64,000 nucleotides of DNA from assembly GCF_900103225.1 (NCBI RefSeq), contig NZ_FNJH01000003.1:322471-386470 (forward strand). Direction: 5' to 3'. The notes under the pieces are model-generated. The model was given only the letters and a program-made list of their open reading frames with translations, did not search any database and had not been told where the DNA came from. Positions 32,695-43,024 of the stretch are shown here, in pieces. Numbering within the stretch: the first letter of the stretch is position 1; the number at the start of each line of letters is the position of its first letter. A program made the position numbers and the translations under genes. The stretch is from Pseudomonas congelans. Its GTDB lineage: Bacteria > Pseudomonadota > Gammaproteobacteria > Pseudomonadales > Pseudomonadaceae.

Positions 32695-34041
32695 ATGAAG
32701 TCCTGTGAAGTGAATTTTGACGGTCTGGTCGGGCCAACCCACAACTACGGCGGGTTGTCCTACGGTAACGTTGCCTCGCAAAGTAACAGCCAGCAATGCG
32801 CGAACCCGCGTGAGGCGGCGCTGCAAGGCCTGGCGAAAATGAAAGCGCTGATGGACCTGGGTTTTACCCAGGGCGTGCTGGCACCGCAGGAACGTCCTGA
32901 TGTGTCCGGCCTGCGCCGCCTGGGCTTCACCGGCAGCGACGAGCAGGTGATTGAAAAAGCGGCCCGTCAGGACATGCCGCTGCTGGTTGCCAGCTGCTCG
33001 GCGTCCAGCATGTGGGTGGCCAACGCCGCCACAGTCAGCCCCAGTGCCGACACTGCCGATGGGCGCGTGCATTTCACGGCGGCCAATCTCAACTGCAAAT
33101 ACCACCGCAGCATCGAGCACCCGACCACCACGCGCGTGCTCGGCGCCATGTTCGCCGATGCAACGCATTTCGCTCATCACCCTGCGTTACCGGCTGTCGC
33201 GCAGTTTGGCGACGAAGGTGCTGCCAATCACACTCGTTTCTGTCGTGATTACGGCGAGGCCGGTGTGGAGTTTTTCGTGTTTGGCCGCAGTGCGTTCGAC
33301 ACGCGCTATCCGGCACCGCAGAAGTATCCGGCCCGTCAGACCCTGGAGGCGTCGCGCGCGGTTGCGCGGTTGCACGGTCTGAGCGAGGACGGCGTGGTTT
33401 ATAGTCAGCAGAACCCGGCGGTCATTGATCAGGGTGTGTTCCATAACGATGTGATTGCGGTCGGCAACGGTGAGGTGCTGTTCTATCACCAGGACGCGTT
33501 CCTCCATACCGAACCGATGCTCGACGAGCTGCGCGATAAACTCAGTCGTGTCGGCGGGCAGTTGCGGGCTATTTGCGTACCGCGTGCCGAGGTCTCGGTT
33601 CAGGATGCAGTGCGCTCCTACCTGTTCAATAGCCAGCTGTTGTCGCGTCCCGATGGCTCGATGCTGCTGATCGTGCCACAGGAATGCCAGGCCAATGCCA
33701 GCGTCTGGGCTTACCTGCAACGACTGATCGCCGATGACAGCCCGGTTGCCGAGGTCAAGGTGTTCGACCTCAAACAAAGCATGCAGAACGGCGGCGGTCC
33801 GGCCTGCCTGCGTTTGCGTGTGGCGCTCAACGAGACCGAGCTGGCTGCGGTGAACCCGGGGGTGATCATGACGGCGCCGTTGTACGAAACGTTGACGCAG
33901 TGGGTCGACAGGCACTACCGCGATCGCATGAGTGAAAGCGATCTGGCCGACCCCCGATTGCTCAACGAATGCCGCACGGCATTGGATGAACTGACGCAAA
34001 TCCTTAAACTGGGCGCGGTTTATCCGTTTCAACTGAATTGA
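32695..34041 (+). CDS. aruB: N-succinylarginine dihydrolase
   Basis: 448 aa, full length for AstB/AruB. The N-terminus [20 protein letters not shown], the [15 protein letters not shown] region with active-site His, and catalytic Cys in [11 protein letters not shown] match the amidinotransferase-fold family. It hydrolyses succinylarginine to succinylornithine, CO2 and 2 NH3. GGAG precedes the ATG at 32695. An in-frame TTG two codons earlier is less likely. Confidence 0.95.
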   Translation: MKSCEVNFDGLVGPTHNYGGLSYGNVASQSNSQQCANPREAALQGLAKMKALMDLGFTQGVLAPQERPDVSGLRRLGFTGSDEQVIEKAARQDMPLLVASCSASSMWVANAATVSPSADTADGRVHFTAANLNCKYHRSIEHPTTTRVLGAMFADATHFAHHPALPAVAQFGDEGAANHTRFCRDYGEAGVEFFVFGRSAFDTRYPAPQKYPARQTLEASRAVARLHGLSEDGVVYSQQNPAVIDQGVFHNDVIAVGNGEVLFYHQDAFLHTEPMLDELRDKLSRVGGQLRAICVPRAEVSVQDAVRSYLFNSQLLSRPDGSMLLIVPQECQANASVWAYLQRLIADDSPVAEVKVFDLKQSMQNGGGPACLRLRVALNETELAAVNPGVIMTAPLYETLTQWVDRHYRDRMSESDLADPRLLNECRTALDELTQILKLGAVYPFQLN

Positions 34042-34102
34042 AGCATCCTGCGCGTCGGGCAACTGTCCGGCGCACTATCCACTTTATAGAGAGCATTCCT
34101 AT

Positions 34103-34390
34103 ATGAGCGACGCCCTGCAACTGATCCTTGAAGACACTGATGGCACCCAGCTGGAAACTTCCTGCACCCGCGTTGCCGTTATCTGGCAGGGCAAGGAATT
34201 GTGGATTCAGCAGGATGGCCGTGGCCAGTTGCTGATCGGCGTCGACGTCGAAGAAGACGACGCCGAATACGCCAACCTGCTGCTGCGCCCGCTGGCGACC
34301 AACCTGGTCAGCCTGCAACTGGAAATGGAGCCGGCCGACATGGGTGTCGAGGAAGACGGTCACGTTCACGGTCCTGACTGCAACCACTAA
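34103..34390 (+). CDS. Conserved small protein of the aru operon
   Basis: 95 aa, acidic, beta-rich pattern ([47 protein letters not shown]) with a C-terminal His/Cys/Asp-rich tail [10 protein letters not shown] that could bind a metal. It lies between aruB and aruE on the same strand; P. aeruginosa has a small unknown gene (PA0900) at the same place. No function is established. It may help the zinc enzyme AruE, but that is speculation. Confidence 0.85.
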   Translation: MSDALQLILEDTDGTQLETSCTRVAVIWQGKELWIQQDGRGQLLIGVDVEEDDAEYANLLLRPLATNLVSLQLEMEPADMGVEEDGHVHGPDCNH

Positions 34391-34401
34391 GGAAGCGCGC
34401 C

Positions 34402-35409
34402 ATGCTCGCCCTCGGCAAACTGCTTGAACTGACCCTGGCTGGACGCGAGCCGGCGGAAAAGACTCAACTGACCGTCGAAGGCGTGCGCATGCGCTGGATG
34501 GGCGAGGGCGCACTGGAAGTCCGCCCGCCAGAGGGTCGTGACAATGGCACTGACCTGCTGCTGTCTGCCGGTATTCATGGCAACGAGACTGCCCCCATCG
34601 AGCTGCTGGATGAACTGATCCGCAGCATCGCGCGCGGCGACCTGAAACCGCGCGCACGTATTCTGTTCCTGTTCGGCAATCCCGACGCCATGCGACGCGG
34701 GACGCGTTTTGTCGAGCAGGATGTCAATCGGCTGTTCAACGGCCGTCATCTGCAAAGTGGCGGCGTCGAGGCCTTGCGGGCCTGCGAGCTGGAACGACTG
34801 GCTGCCAGCTTTTTCAGCCTGCCGGAGCGTTACCGGCTGCACTACGATCTGCACACCGCCATTCGAGGCTCGACGATCGAGCAGTTCGCACTGTATCCGT
34901 GGAAGGACGGACGTCAGCATTCGCGGCTCGAACTGGCCCGTCTGCGGGCTGCGGGCATGCGTGCGGTGTTGTTGCAGAACAAGCCGTCCATTGTGTTCAG
35001 CGCCTATACCTACGATCAATTGGGGGCCGAGGCATTTACCCTGGAACTGGGCAAGGCACGCCCGTTCGGGCAGAACCAGCAGGTCAATCTTGGACCGCTG
35101 CGCTTGTGTCTTGAGCAGCTCATCGAAGGTACCGAGCCCGAGCTGGATGACGATCTTGAAGGGTTGCAACTGTTCAGCGTGGCGCGGGAAGTCATCAAGC
35201 GCACCGATGCGTTCACGTTCAACCTGGCCGATGAGGTCGAGAACTTCTCCCCTCTGGAGAAAGGCTACGTGCTGGCCGAAGATGCGGGTGGTTCACGCTG
35301 GGTAGTGGAAGAAGAGGGTGCGAGGATCATCTTCCCCAACCCCAAGGTCAAAAACGGCCTGCGGGCGGGGATTCTGATCGTACCGACTGATGCAGATAGC
35401 CTAGGCTGA
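34402..35409 (+). CDS. aruE: Succinylglutamate desuccinylase
   Basis: 335 aa AstE/AruE. Zinc-binding motifs [15 protein letters not shown] (His and Glu) and [11 protein letters not shown] (His) are present, with catalytic Glu in [12 protein letters not shown]. It splits succinylglutamate into glutamate and succinate, ending the AST pathway. GGAAG precedes the ATG, 11 bases after the previous stop. It is the last gene of the aru operon; a REP element follows. Confidence 0.95.
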   Translation: MLALGKLLELTLAGREPAEKTQLTVEGVRMRWMGEGALEVRPPEGRDNGTDLLLSAGIHGNETAPIELLDELIRSIARGDLKPRARILFLFGNPDAMRRGTRFVEQDVNRLFNGRHLQSGGVEALRACELERLAASFFSLPERYRLHYDLHTAIRGSTIEQFALYPWKDGRQHSRLELARLRAAGMRAVLLQNKPSIVFSAYTYDQLGAEAFTLELGKARPFGQNQQVNLGPLRLCLEQLIEGTEPELDDDLEGLQLFSVAREVIKRTDAFTFNLADEVENFSPLEKGYVLAEDAGGSRWVVEEEGARIIFPNPKVKNGLRAGILIVPTDADSLG

Positions 35410-35430
35410 TCGCTCGGCACTCTCAAGACC

Positions 35431-35482
35431 GGACGCAGAGCGTCCAGAACGGCATTCCCACGCTGGAGCGTGAGGAACGATA
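35431..35482. repeat. REP element after aruE
   Basis: GGACGC AGA GCGTCC at 35431-35445 and CCCACGC TGG AGCGTGAGG at about 35458-35475, followed by AACGAT. It is the same paired-hairpin unit as elsewhere in the window. It lies between the convergent ends of aruE and the lumazine synthase gene. Confidence 0.8.
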
Positions 35483-35515
35483 GGTGTCCGGGAGAACACC
35501 TACCGATGCTGCGTC

Positions 35516-36028
35516 TCAGCAGGCCGCTTTCTGTTGTGCATCCAGACGGCGCAGGCTGCGTACCTTGTTCAGGGTATCAGCGCAGGTTTTGGCTGCTTCT
35601 TCGCCCTTGTGCACGAAGTGATCGAAGAAGAACTTCTGATGCTCTTCGCCTGCATGGAAGTGATGCGGTGTCAGGACCACGGAGAACACCGGTACTTCGG
35701 TTTCCAGCTGGACCTGCATCAGCGCGCTGACCACTGACTGCGCAACGAATTCGTGACGATAGATGCCTCCGTCCACTACCAGTGCAGCGCCGACGATGCC
35801 AGCGTAGCGGCCGGTATTGGCCAGCAGTTTTGCATGCAGCGGGATTTCAAAGGCGCCGCCCACTTCAAAGATATCGATGTCGCTCTCGGCATAGCCCTGA
35901 TTGGCCATCTCGGCGATAAAGCCTTTACGGCTCTGGTCGACGATATCCTTGTGCCAGCAGGCCTGGATGAACGCGACACGCTCGTTTGCGTGGCTTTTGC
36001 TTTTGCTGTCGATTGCAGTTGGTTGCAC
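35516..36028 (-). CDS. ribH: 6,7-dimethyl-8-ribityllumazine synthase, type II (RibH2-like)
   Basis: 170 aa with a GTG start preceded by AGGAG. VAFIQACWHKDIVDQSRKGF, FEVGGAFEIPLHAKLLA, VDGGIYRHEFVAQSVV and ETEVPVFSVVLTPHHFH are very close to the decameric type II lumazine synthase RibH2 of Brucella and rhizobia, not to the standard RibH/RibE. It joins an aminoribitylamino-pyrimidine to a C4 sugar phosphate, giving the direct riboflavin precursor. It stands alone, away from the other rib genes, about 135 bases downstream of an FMN riboswitch. Confidence 0.93.
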   Translation of the reverse strand: MQPTAIDSKSKSHANERVAFIQACWHKDIVDQSRKGFIAEMANQGYAESDIDIFEVGGAFEIPLHAKLLANTGRYAGIVGAALVVDGGIYRHEFVAQSVVSALMQVQLETEVPVFSVVLTPHHFHAGEEHQKFFFDHFVHKGEEAAKTCADTLNKVRSLRRLDAQQKAAC

Positions 36029-36163
36029 GTGTTCTGACTCCTGTTTATGGAAAAAACAGGGCATTTGGATCGAAAGGGATTCAAGTCGCGTAGGAAAGCC
36101 TCCTGAACGATGTCGTTCATGGATAGGTTTTGCAGACGTTCTTGTTGACGCCAATCCCGCTCT

Positions 36164-36316
36164 CTCTTCATCCGGACTATGACCGTCGGCCCCGGAATCA
36201 CACCGGGTCTGCTGACCTTGCAGATCGCGGCCAACGCCACGACCCCCAAGCGCTCGCGGGCTAGACGCATTGCACGCCATTACCGCCGGTGGGGAGTTGC
36301 ACCCCGCCCTGAGAAC
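36164..36316 (-). promoter_or_regulatory. FMN riboswitch (RFN element)
   Basis: Read on the minus strand, the conserved RFN segments occur in order: AGGGCGGGGTGCAACTCCCC, ACCGGCGGTAA, TAGCCCGCGAGCG, AAGGTCAGCAGACCCGGTGT, TCCGGGGCCGACGGTCATAG and TCCGGATGAAGAGAG. All paired segments of the FMN aptamer can be found. FMN binding normally shuts off the downstream riboflavin gene, here the lumazine synthase. Confidence 0.95.
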
Positions 36317-36532
36317 GTTGCCGTCACTTTACGTGTCCGGCGCGAGATTTTTATCATAGTTCGCTGGATCATGCATGGACACTTTCGTACGGTGTACCTG
36401 CCTTTTTCTTATAAGGGGTCGGAGTATCGAGAGCCGCAGCGCTTGATTATCATGTACCGCGGCCTCAGTAATGCCTTGTTGCAAGCCAAAGGTTGCATGC
36501 ATTATCGGTCTCCAACTTCAGGGAGCTTTTTC

Positions 36533-37537
36533 GTGACTGTCATCGATCTGCGCAGCGACACAGTGACTCTGCCCACGGCCGGCATGCTTGATGCCATGGC
36601 ACGTGCGCCCGTTGGCGATGATGTCTACGGCGAGGACCCTACCGTCAATCTGCTCGAAGCGACGCTTGCCGGACGCCTCGGGTTCGATGCCGCGCTGTTC
36701 GTGCCGTCGGGCACCATGAGTAATCTGCTGGCACTGATGGCGCACTGTGAGCGTGGCGATGAGTACATCGTCGGTCAGCAGGCCCACACCTATAAGTACG
36801 AAGGTGGCGGTGCGGCAGTGCTGGGCTCGATTCAGCCGCAGCCGCTGGAATTACAGGCCGACGGCTCTCTGGACCTGCAGCAGGTGCTCGATACCATCAA
36901 GCCCGATGACTTTCACTTCGCCCGCACGCGCCTGCTTGCCCTGGAAAACACCATGCAGGGCAAGGTGCTGCCGTTGGACTACCTGGCCGCCGCGCGTACC
37001 CTGACCCTGAAAAAAGGGCTCGCCCTCCATCTGGACGGCGCACGGCTGTACAACGCCTCGGTCAGGCTGGGTGTCGATGTCCGCGAGATCACCCGGCACT
37101 TCGATTCGGTTTCGGTCTGCCTCTCCAAGGGGCTGGGCGCGCCGATCGGCTCGGTGCTGTGCGGCTCACATCCGTTGATCGCCAAGGCCCGCCGGTTGCG
37201 CAAAATGCTTGGCGGTGGCATGCGTCAGGCCGGAGGGCTGGCTGCGGCGGGGCTCTACGCGCTGGATCATCAGGTCGAGCGGTTGGCGGACGACCATGCC
37301 AACGCGGCGTTTCTGGCTGAAGGCCTGAGCGGGCTCGGCTACTCTGTCGAGCCGGTACAGACCAATATGGTCTATGTGCAGATCGGTGAGCGCGCGGCAT
37401 CGTTCAAGGCGTTCTGCGCCGAGCGGGGTATCGTACTCACGGCCGCGTCGCGGCTGCGCATGGTGACCCACCTGAACGTGTCGCGCGCTCAGGTCGAACA
37501 GGTCATCGCCGCATTCGCAGCCTTTGAACACCCATGA
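36533..37537 (+). CDS. ltaE: Low-specificity L-threonine aldolase
   Basis: 334 aa from a GTG start with GGGAG upstream, giving the family-typical [17 protein letters not shown]-dependent: [29 protein letters not shown] and the PLP-lysine motif [15 protein letters not shown] are present. It cleaves threonine or allo-threonine to glycine and acetaldehyde. It lies between the FMN riboswitch (divergent) and alaS, as its counterpart does in P. aeruginosa (PA0902). Confidence 0.93.
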   Translation: MTVIDLRSDTVTLPTAGMLDAMARAPVGDDVYGEDPTVNLLEATLAGRLGFDAALFVPSGTMSNLLALMAHCERGDEYIVGQQAHTYKYEGGGAAVLGSIQPQPLELQADGSLDLQQVLDTIKPDDFHFARTRLLALENTMQGKVLPLDYLAAARTLTLKKGLALHLDGARLYNASVRLGVDVREITRHFDSVSVCLSKGLGAPIGSVLCGSHPLIAKARRLRKMLGGGMRQAGGLAAAGLYALDHQVERLADDHANAAFLAEGLSGLGYSVEPVQTNMVYVQIGERAASFKAFCAERGIVLTAASRLRMVTHLNVSRAQVEQVIAAFAAFEHP

Positions 37538-37681
37538 CATGCCGATAATCCAGTTACTTGTTTCTATCGCACAAACACACTGTACCGAGGGCGCAACGCC
37601 TATATAATGCGGCCCTTTGCCGTCGCTACGTCATTTGACGTTTTGCACTTGCCTCTGGCCGCAGTCTCCGTGGAAGAACCT

Positions 37682-40306
37682 ATGAAAAGCGCAGAAATCC
37701 GTGAAGCCTTCCTTGGCTTCTTCGAAGAGCAAGGCCACACCCGTGTCGCTTCAAGCTCCTTGATTCCGGGCAATGACCCAACCCTGCTGTTCACCAACGC
37801 AGGCATGAACCAGTTCAAGGATTGCTTCCTGGGCCAGGAAAAGCGCGCTTACACCCGCGCCGTTACCAGTCAGAAATGCGTGCGTGCCGGTGGCAAGCAC
37901 AATGACCTGGAAAACGTCGGCTATACCGCTCGTCACCACACTTTTTTTGAAATGCTGGGCAACTTCAGCTTCGGTGACTATTTCAAGCGTGATGCCATTA
38001 CCTACGCCTGGACCTTCCTGACCTCCGAAAAGTGGCTCAACCTGCCCAAGGAAAAGCTCTGGGTCACGGTGTACGCCACTGACGACGAAGCCTACGACAT
38101 CTGGACCAAAGAGATCGGCGTGCCAGCCGAGCGCATGGTCCGTATTGGCGACAACAAAGGCGCACCGTACGCCTCCGATAACTTCTGGACCATGGGCGAT
38201 ACCGGCCCGTGCGGTCCCTGCAGCGAGATTTTCTTCGATCACGGCCCGGAAATCTGGGGCGGCCCGCCAGGCTCGCCGGAAGAAGACGGCGACCGTTACA
38301 TCGAAATCTGGAACAACGTATTCATGCAGTTCAATCGCACTGCAGATGGCGTGCTGCACCCGCTGCCAGCGCCGTCGGTCGATACCGGCATGGGCCTGGA
38401 GCGCGTCAGTGCGGTTCTGCAGCACGTGCATTCCAACTATGAAATCGACCTGTTCCAGAGCCTGCTGGCTGCATCGGCCAAGGCCATTGGTTGCAGCAAT
38501 GACAACCAGGCTTCGCTGAAAGTCGTGGCTGACCACATCCGCTCGTGCGGCTTCCTGATCGCCGACGGCGTGCTGCCGTCCAACGAAGGGCGTGGTTATG
38601 TGCTGCGCCGCATCATTCGTCGCGCCTGCCGTCACGGCAACAAGCTGGGTGCCAAGGGCAGCTTCTTCTATCAGATCGTTGCCGCGCTGGTTGCCGAAAT
38701 GGGGTCTGCATTCCCTGAGCTGGTGCAACAGCAGTCGCACATCGAACGCGTGCTGAAAGGCGAAGAAGAGCAGTTCGCCAAGACCCTCGAGCAAGGTCTG
38801 AAAATTCTCGAACAGGATCTGGCCGACCTCAAAGGCACCGTGGTTCCGGGCGAAGTGGTGTTCAAGCTGTATGACACCTACGGTTTCCCGATGGACCTGA
38901 CCGGCGACATCGCTCGCGAGCGCAACCTGACCCTGGACGAAGCCGGCTTCGAGCGTGAAATGGACGCCCAGCGCGTGCGCGCCCGTTCGGCCAGCTCGTT
39001 CGGCATGGATTACAACAGCCTGGTCAAGGTCGATGTGGCCACGCAGTTCACGGGTTACTCTGCGACCACTGGCAGCGCCAGCGTCGTGGCCCTCTATAAG
39101 GAAGGCCAGTCGGTCTCGCATCTGAACGAAGGCGAAGAGGGCGTGGTGATTCTCGACATCACCCCGTTTTACGCCGAATCGGGCGGTCAGATCGGTGACA
39201 GCGGTTTCCTGCAGGCCGGTGATGCGCGCTTTGACGTCAGTGATACCACCAAGACCGGCGGTGCCTTCCTGCACCATGGTGTCGTTGCTTCCGGCAGTCT
39301 CAGCGTGGGCACGCAGGTTGAAACGCAGGTCTCCGATGAGGTTCGCAATGCGACCGCATTGAATCACTCGGCCACCCACTTGCTGCACGCCGCATTGCGT
39401 CAGGTGCTGGGTGAGCACGTGCAACAGAAAGGCTCGCTGGTCGACAGTCAGCGTCTGCGCTTCGACTTCAGTCACTTCGAAGCGATCAAGGCCGAGCAAC
39501 TGCGCGCGCTGGAAGATATCGTCAACGCCGAGATTCGCAAGAACACCGAGGTGATGACCGAAGAGACTGATATCGACACGGCGAAGAAGAAGGGCGCCAT
39601 GGCGCTGTTCGGCGAGAAGTACGGCGACAGCGTTCGCGTACTGAGCATGGGCGGCGAGTTCTCGGTCGAGCTGTGCGGTGGTATCCACGCCAGGCGTACC
39701 GGTGACATTTCGCTGTTCAAGATCGTCAGTGAAGGCGGTGTCGCTGCAGGGGTGCGCCGTATCGAGGCAGTCACCGGCGCTGCGGCCCTGGCCTGGCTGA
39801 ATTCGGCCGAAGATCAACTCAAGGAAGCCGCGACGCTGGTCAAAGGCAATCGCGACAACCTGCTGGACAAGCTGACGGCGGTGATTGAACGCAACCGTCT
39901 GCTGGAGAAACAACTGGAACAACTGCAAGCCAAGGCAGCCAGTGCCGCCGGTGACGACCTGTCGTCAGCGGCGCTGGATGTCAAAGGTGTCAAGGTTCTG
40001 GCCACGCGCCTGGATGGTCAGGATGGCAAGGCGCTGTTGGCGCTTGTCGATCAGTTGAAGAACAAGCTCGGCCGCGCAGTGATCCTGCTCGGCAGTGTTC
40101 ATGAGGAAAAGGTTGTCTTGGTCGCAGGCGTGACCAAGGACCTGACTGGCCAACTCAAAGCCGGTGATTTGATGAAGCAGGCAGCCGCCGCCGTAGGTGG
40201 TAAAGGTGGTGGCCGTCCTGATATGGCTCAAGGCGGTGGTGTCGATGCCGGTGCGCTGGATTCAGCGCTGGCACTGGCCGTTCCTTTTGTAGAGCAGGGT
40301 ATCTGA
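37682..40306 (+). CDS. alaS: Alanyl-tRNA synthetase
   Basis: 874 aa, full length. N-terminal class II catalytic core ([33 protein letters not shown]), editing domain with HxxxH in [13 protein letters not shown] and CxxxH in [11 protein letters not shown], and a C-terminal C-Ala domain ([12 protein letters not shown]). It charges tRNA-Ala and clears Ser/Gly mischarging. The ATG at 37682 gives the conserved SAEIREAF start. A TATAAT box lies at 37603-37608, about 75 bases upstream. Confidence 0.97.
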   Translation: MKSAEIREAFLGFFEEQGHTRVASSSLIPGNDPTLLFTNAGMNQFKDCFLGQEKRAYTRAVTSQKCVRAGGKHNDLENVGYTARHHTFFEMLGNFSFGDYFKRDAITYAWTFLTSEKWLNLPKEKLWVTVYATDDEAYDIWTKEIGVPAERMVRIGDNKGAPYASDNFWTMGDTGPCGPCSEIFFDHGPEIWGGPPGSPEEDGDRYIEIWNNVFMQFNRTADGVLHPLPAPSVDTGMGLERVSAVLQHVHSNYEIDLFQSLLAASAKAIGCSNDNQASLKVVADHIRSCGFLIADGVLPSNEGRGYVLRRIIRRACRHGNKLGAKGSFFYQIVAALVAEMGSAFPELVQQQSHIERVLKGEEEQFAKTLEQGLKILEQDLADLKGTVVPGEVVFKLYDTYGFPMDLTGDIARERNLTLDEAGFEREMDAQRVRARSASSFGMDYNSLVKVDVATQFTGYSATTGSASVVALYKEGQSVSHLNEGEEGVVILDITPFYAESGGQIGDSGFLQAGDARFDVSDTTKTGGAFLHHGVVASGSLSVGTQVETQVSDEVRNATALNHSATHLLHAALRQVLGEHVQQKGSLVDSQRLRFDFSHFEAIKAEQLRALEDIVNAEIRKNTEVMTEETDIDTAKKKGAMALFGEKYGDSVRVLSMGGEFSVELCGGIHARRTGDISLFKIVSEGGVAAGVRRIEAVTGAAALAWLNSAEDQLKEAATLVKGNRDNLLDKLTAVIERNRLLEKQLEQLQAKAASAAGDDLSSAALDVKGVKVLATRLDGQDGKALLALVDQLKNKLGRAVILLGSVHEEKVVLVAGVTKDLTGQLKAGDLMKQAAAAVGGKGGGRPDMAQGGGVDAGALDSALALAVPFVEQGI

Positions 40307-40396
40307 GTCGGGTCAGCGGGCCTGCCGCACACCGGCAGGCCGTACTGGGCTCGAATGTTAATGGGTACTCTTAACGGGATTTGAGGCGGCTTTGAG

Positions 40397-41629
40397 ATGG
40401 CTTTAATCGTACAGAAATTTGGCGGCACCTCCGTGGGCTCTGTAGAGCGCATCGAGCAGGTGGCCGACAAGGTCAAGAAATTCCGTGAGGCGGGTGACGA
40501 CCTGGTGGTCGTGCTGTCGGCCATGAGCGGCGAAACCAATCGTCTGATCGAACTGGCCAGGCAAATCAGTGATCAGCCGGTTCCCCGTGAGCTGGATGTC
40601 ATTGTCTCCACGGGCGAGCAGGTGACCATCGCGCTGCTGGCGATGGCCTTGATGAAGCGTGGCGTTCCTGCGGTGTCCTACACCGGCAATCAGGTGCGTA
40701 TTCTCACCGACAGCGCGCACAACAAGGCGCGCATCCTGCAGATCGACGACCAGAAGATCCGCTCCGACCTGAAAGCGGGTCGCGTGGTGGTGGTCGCCGG
40801 TTTCCAGGGTGTCGACGAACACGGCAACATCACGACCCTCGGGCGTGGTGGCTCTGACACGACCGGTGTTGCCCTGGCGGCGGCGCTGAAAGCGGACGAG
40901 TGCCAGATCTACACCGACGTCGATGGCGTATACACCACTGATCCGCGCGTCGTGTCGCAGGCCCAGCGCCTCGACAAGATCACCTTTGAAGAGATGCTGG
41001 AAATGGCCAGCCTCGGTTCCAAGGTGCTGCAGATCCGTGCGGTCGAATTCGCCGGCAAATACAATGTCCCGCTGCGCGTTCTGCACAGCTTCAAAGAGGG
41101 GCCGGGCACCCTTATTACAATCGATGAAGAGGAATCCATGGAACAGCCGATCATTTCCGGCATCGCCTTCAACCGCGATGAAGCCAAGCTGACCATCCGT
41201 GGTGTGCCAGACACCCCCGGTGTAGCGTTCAAGATTCTTGGCCCGATCAGCGCGGCCAATATCGAAGTGGACATGATCGTGCAGAACGTCTCGCACGATA
41301 ACACCACCGATTTCACCTTCACGATCCATCGCAACGACTATCAGGCGGCCTTGCAGGTTCTTGAGGCCACTGCGCGTGAAATCAGTGCACGTGAAGTGTC
41401 CGGCGATACCAAGATCGCCAAGGTGTCCATCGTCGGCGTCGGCATGCGCTCGCATGCAGGCGTTGCCAGTCGCATGTTCGAAGCGCTGGCCAAGGAGAGC
41501 ATCAATATCCAGATGATCTCCACATCGGAAATCAAGGTTTCCGTGGTCATCGAAGAGAAATACCTGGAGTTGGCTGTGCGCGCATTGCACACGGCCTTTG
41601 AGCTGGATGCTCCGCGGCAGGGTGAATGA
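40397..41629 (+). CDS. lysC: Aspartokinase
   Basis: 410 aa. The kinase domain (1-245) starts ALIVQKFGGTSVGSVERIE and carries STGEQVTIALLAMAL, GRGGSDTTGVALAAAL; two ACT domains (about 262-400) form the regulatory part. It phosphorylates aspartate, the first step to Lys, Thr and Met, and is normally feedback-inhibited. An in-frame ATG at 41138 with GAGGAA upstream could start a 163-aa regulatory-only subunit. A GC-rich dyad (GCCTGCCG/CGGCAGGC, 40320-40341) lies between alaS and this gene. Confidence 0.96.
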   Translation: MALIVQKFGGTSVGSVERIEQVADKVKKFREAGDDLVVVLSAMSGETNRLIELARQISDQPVPRELDVIVSTGEQVTIALLAMALMKRGVPAVSYTGNQVRILTDSAHNKARILQIDDQKIRSDLKAGRVVVVAGFQGVDEHGNITTLGRGGSDTTGVALAAALKADECQIYTDVDGVYTTDPRVVSQAQRLDKITFEEMLEMASLGSKVLQIRAVEFAGKYNVPLRVLHSFKEGPGTLITIDEEESMEQPIISGIAFNRDEAKLTIRGVPDTPGVAFKILGPISAANIEVDMIVQNVSHDNTTDFTFTIHRNDYQAALQVLEATAREISAREVSGDTKIAKVSIVGVGMRSHAGVASRMFEALAKESINIQMISTSEIKVSVVIEEKYLELAVRALHTAFELDAPRQGE

Positions 41630-41799
41630 CCCTGTCATCGAAGGGCGCGGCGTGACCGCGTCTTTCGGGTGCTGCGCAGAAGGGCTTTTGTTTTCTTTGC
41701 GTTAGTCGATATACAGGTAGTGGTTATGGCGTTTTGCTACTGTCACTGCCTATAGGTTTGCAGACTGTTGTCCCTGAATAAAGGCGTAAGGAGAAAAGT

Positions 41800-41988
41800 A
41801 TGCTGATTCTGACTCGTCGGTGCGCGGAAAGCCTGATCATTGGGGATGGTGAAATCACCGTCACCGTGCTCGGAGTGAAGGGTAATCAGGTGCGTATTGG
41901 TGTCAATGCGCCCAAGGAAGTCGCTGTCCATCGTGAAGAGATTTACCTGCGTATCAAGAAAGAGAAGGACGAAGAACCAAGCCATTAA
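41800..41988 (+). CDS. rsmA: Carbon storage regulator, RNA-binding protein RsmA/CsrA
   Basis: 62 aa, full length. [38 protein letters not shown] and [13 protein letters not shown] match CsrA. It is a homodimer that binds GGA motifs in mRNA leaders, controlled by RsmX/Y/Z-type small RNAs under GacA. AAGGAG precedes the ATG. It follows lysC and precedes tRNA-Ser, as in other pseudomonads. Confidence 0.97.
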   Translation: MLILTRRCAESLIIGDGEITVTVLGVKGNQVRIGVNAPKEVAVHREEIYLRIKKEKDEEPSH

Positions 41989-42007
41989 TTTTTATTGAAT
42001 TTTTGGT

Positions 42008-42036
42008 TTGCAAACGGGGAAAAGGGTGGTTATTAT
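42008..42036 (+). promoter_or_regulatory. Promoter of tRNA-Ser
   Basis: TTGCAA (42008-42013) and TATTAT (42031-42036) are 17 bases apart. Transcription would start about 10 bases before the tRNA. Confidence 0.55.
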
Positions 42037-42050
42037 ACGCCCCGTGTTGC

Positions 42051-42141
42051 GGAGAGCTGGCCGAGTGGCCGAAGGCGCTCCCCTGCTAAGGGAGTACACC
42101 TCAAAAGGGTGTCGGGGGTTCGAATCCCCCGTTCTCCGCCA
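42051..42141 (+). tRNA. tRNA-Ser (GCT)
   Basis: Full cloverleaf: acceptor GGAGAGC/GTTCTCC, D arm, anticodon loop CTGCTAA with anticodon GCT, a long variable arm typical of tRNA-Ser, T loop TTCGAAT, and an encoded CCA (42139-42141). Confidence 0.96.
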
Positions 42142-42205
42142 TTATTTATGTAGTGCGTAAGATTGGGCTTGATCTGTAAGTTGTTGAATTTACTAGAAAA
42201 AGTGC

Positions 42206-42233
42206 TTGACTAAACAATCTTACGACCTATAAT
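42206..42233 (+). promoter_or_regulatory. Promoter of the tRNA-Arg pair
   Basis: TTGACT (42206-42211), a 16-base spacer and a perfect TATAAT (42228-42233), followed by a GC-rich discriminator (ACGCGGC). The first tRNA-Arg begins 18 bases after the -10 box. Confidence 0.75.
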
Positions 42234-42250
42234 ACGCGGCACCAACACAT

Positions 42251-42327
42251 GCACTCGTAGCTCAGCTGGATAGAGTACTCGGCTACGAACCGAGCGGTCA
42301 CAGGTTCGAATCCTGTCGAGTGCACCA
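42251..42327 (+). tRNA. tRNA-Arg (ACG), copy 1
   Basis: 77 nt with acceptor GCACTCG/CGAGTGC, anticodon loop CTACGAA (anticodon ACG, read as ICG), T loop TTCGAAT and encoded CCA. Confidence 0.97.
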
Positions 42328-42414
42328 TTTAAAGTTGTTTGAAGCGTTGTAAGCAATTACAGGGTTTCCGATAACTGGCTCCAACCAGAGGTGATCTGGT
42401 CTAAAAACACCAAT

Positions 42415-42491
42415 GCACTCGTAGCTCAGCTGGATAGAGTACTCGGCTACGAACCGAGCGGTCACAGGTTCGAATCCTGTCGAGTGCACCA
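42415..42491 (+). tRNA. tRNA-Arg (ACG), copy 2
   Basis: Identical to copy 1 over all 77 bases and 87 bases downstream of it. The spacer contains no second promoter of comparable quality, so both are likely processed from one transcript. Confidence 0.97.
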
Positions 42492-42500
42492 TACAAACGA

Positions 42501-42530
42501 AAAGCCCACATCGAAAGATGTGGGCTTTTT
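42501..42530 (+). terminator. Terminator of the tRNA operon
   Basis: AAAGCCCACATC / GATGTGGGCTTT with a GAAA loop, followed by T residues. It is bidirectional and lies 10 bases after the last tRNA-Arg and just beyond the end of the convergent gene. Confidence 0.9.
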
Positions 42531-42535
42531 GCTTT

Positions 42536-43024
42536 CTAGCGTTTTCCTTTAACGCATCCGTGCTCGTCAAATGTCACCTGATTACTGCGACCTTTTTTCT
42601 GGTTGTACACGTAGTGCAATTCTCCGTTGCGATTGGTGACTTTGTCGGGGCGCCCCAGCAGGCTTTCGACATCGCGCCGCGTCATGCCGGGAGGGGTGCG
42701 CTGGTTGATGATTGCAGCCCTGCGCTGTTCGGCGCTCAAACGGTTGCCGCAGCCATCATCTCGCGCGCCGACCACGACTACTGTCTGAGCTGCCGGTTTT
42801 CGAGGCGCGGGGGCCGGAGTGTTGCCGGGCAGCAGCAAATCGATGCGGGTGCCTGGTGGCGCATTGAAGGCCCTTTGCAGGCTTGTACTGTGCCCATCCG
42901 GACATCCCAGGGTGGTAAACGTAATATTTCCGGATGCATCCTCGCAGCGATGAATGCTGCTGGCGGTTGCCGTTGCAGAAAGGCAGAGCAGGGCGCTCCA
43001 CAGCAGATGATTGGCAGGTCGCAT
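42536..43024 (-). CDS. Secreted DUF4124-like protein
   Basis: 162 aa. A signal peptide (about 1-21, ending ATA) is followed by SIHRCEDASGNITFTTLGCPDG, the pattern of DUF4124 domains, a Pro/Ala linker, and a C-terminal MTRRDVESLLGRPDKVTNRNGELHYVY segment that resembles SmpA/BamE-type repeats. Four Cys probably form disulfides. Function unknown. The ATG at 43024 has GGAGG 9 bases upstream. Its end overlaps the tRNA-operon terminator region. Confidence 0.82.
   Translation of the reverse strand: MRPANHLLWSALLCLSATATASSIHRCEDASGNITFTTLGCPDGHSTSLQRAFNAPPGTRIDLLLPGNTPAPAPRKPAAQTVVVVGARDDGCGNRLSAEQRRAAIINQRTPPGMTRRDVESLLGRPDKVTNRNGELHYVYNQKKGRSNQVTFDEHGCVKGKR

Noticed and set aside
37751..39928. 725-codon open frame antisense to alaS
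   Set aside because: Shadow of a highly biased gene; no domain and no ribosome site.
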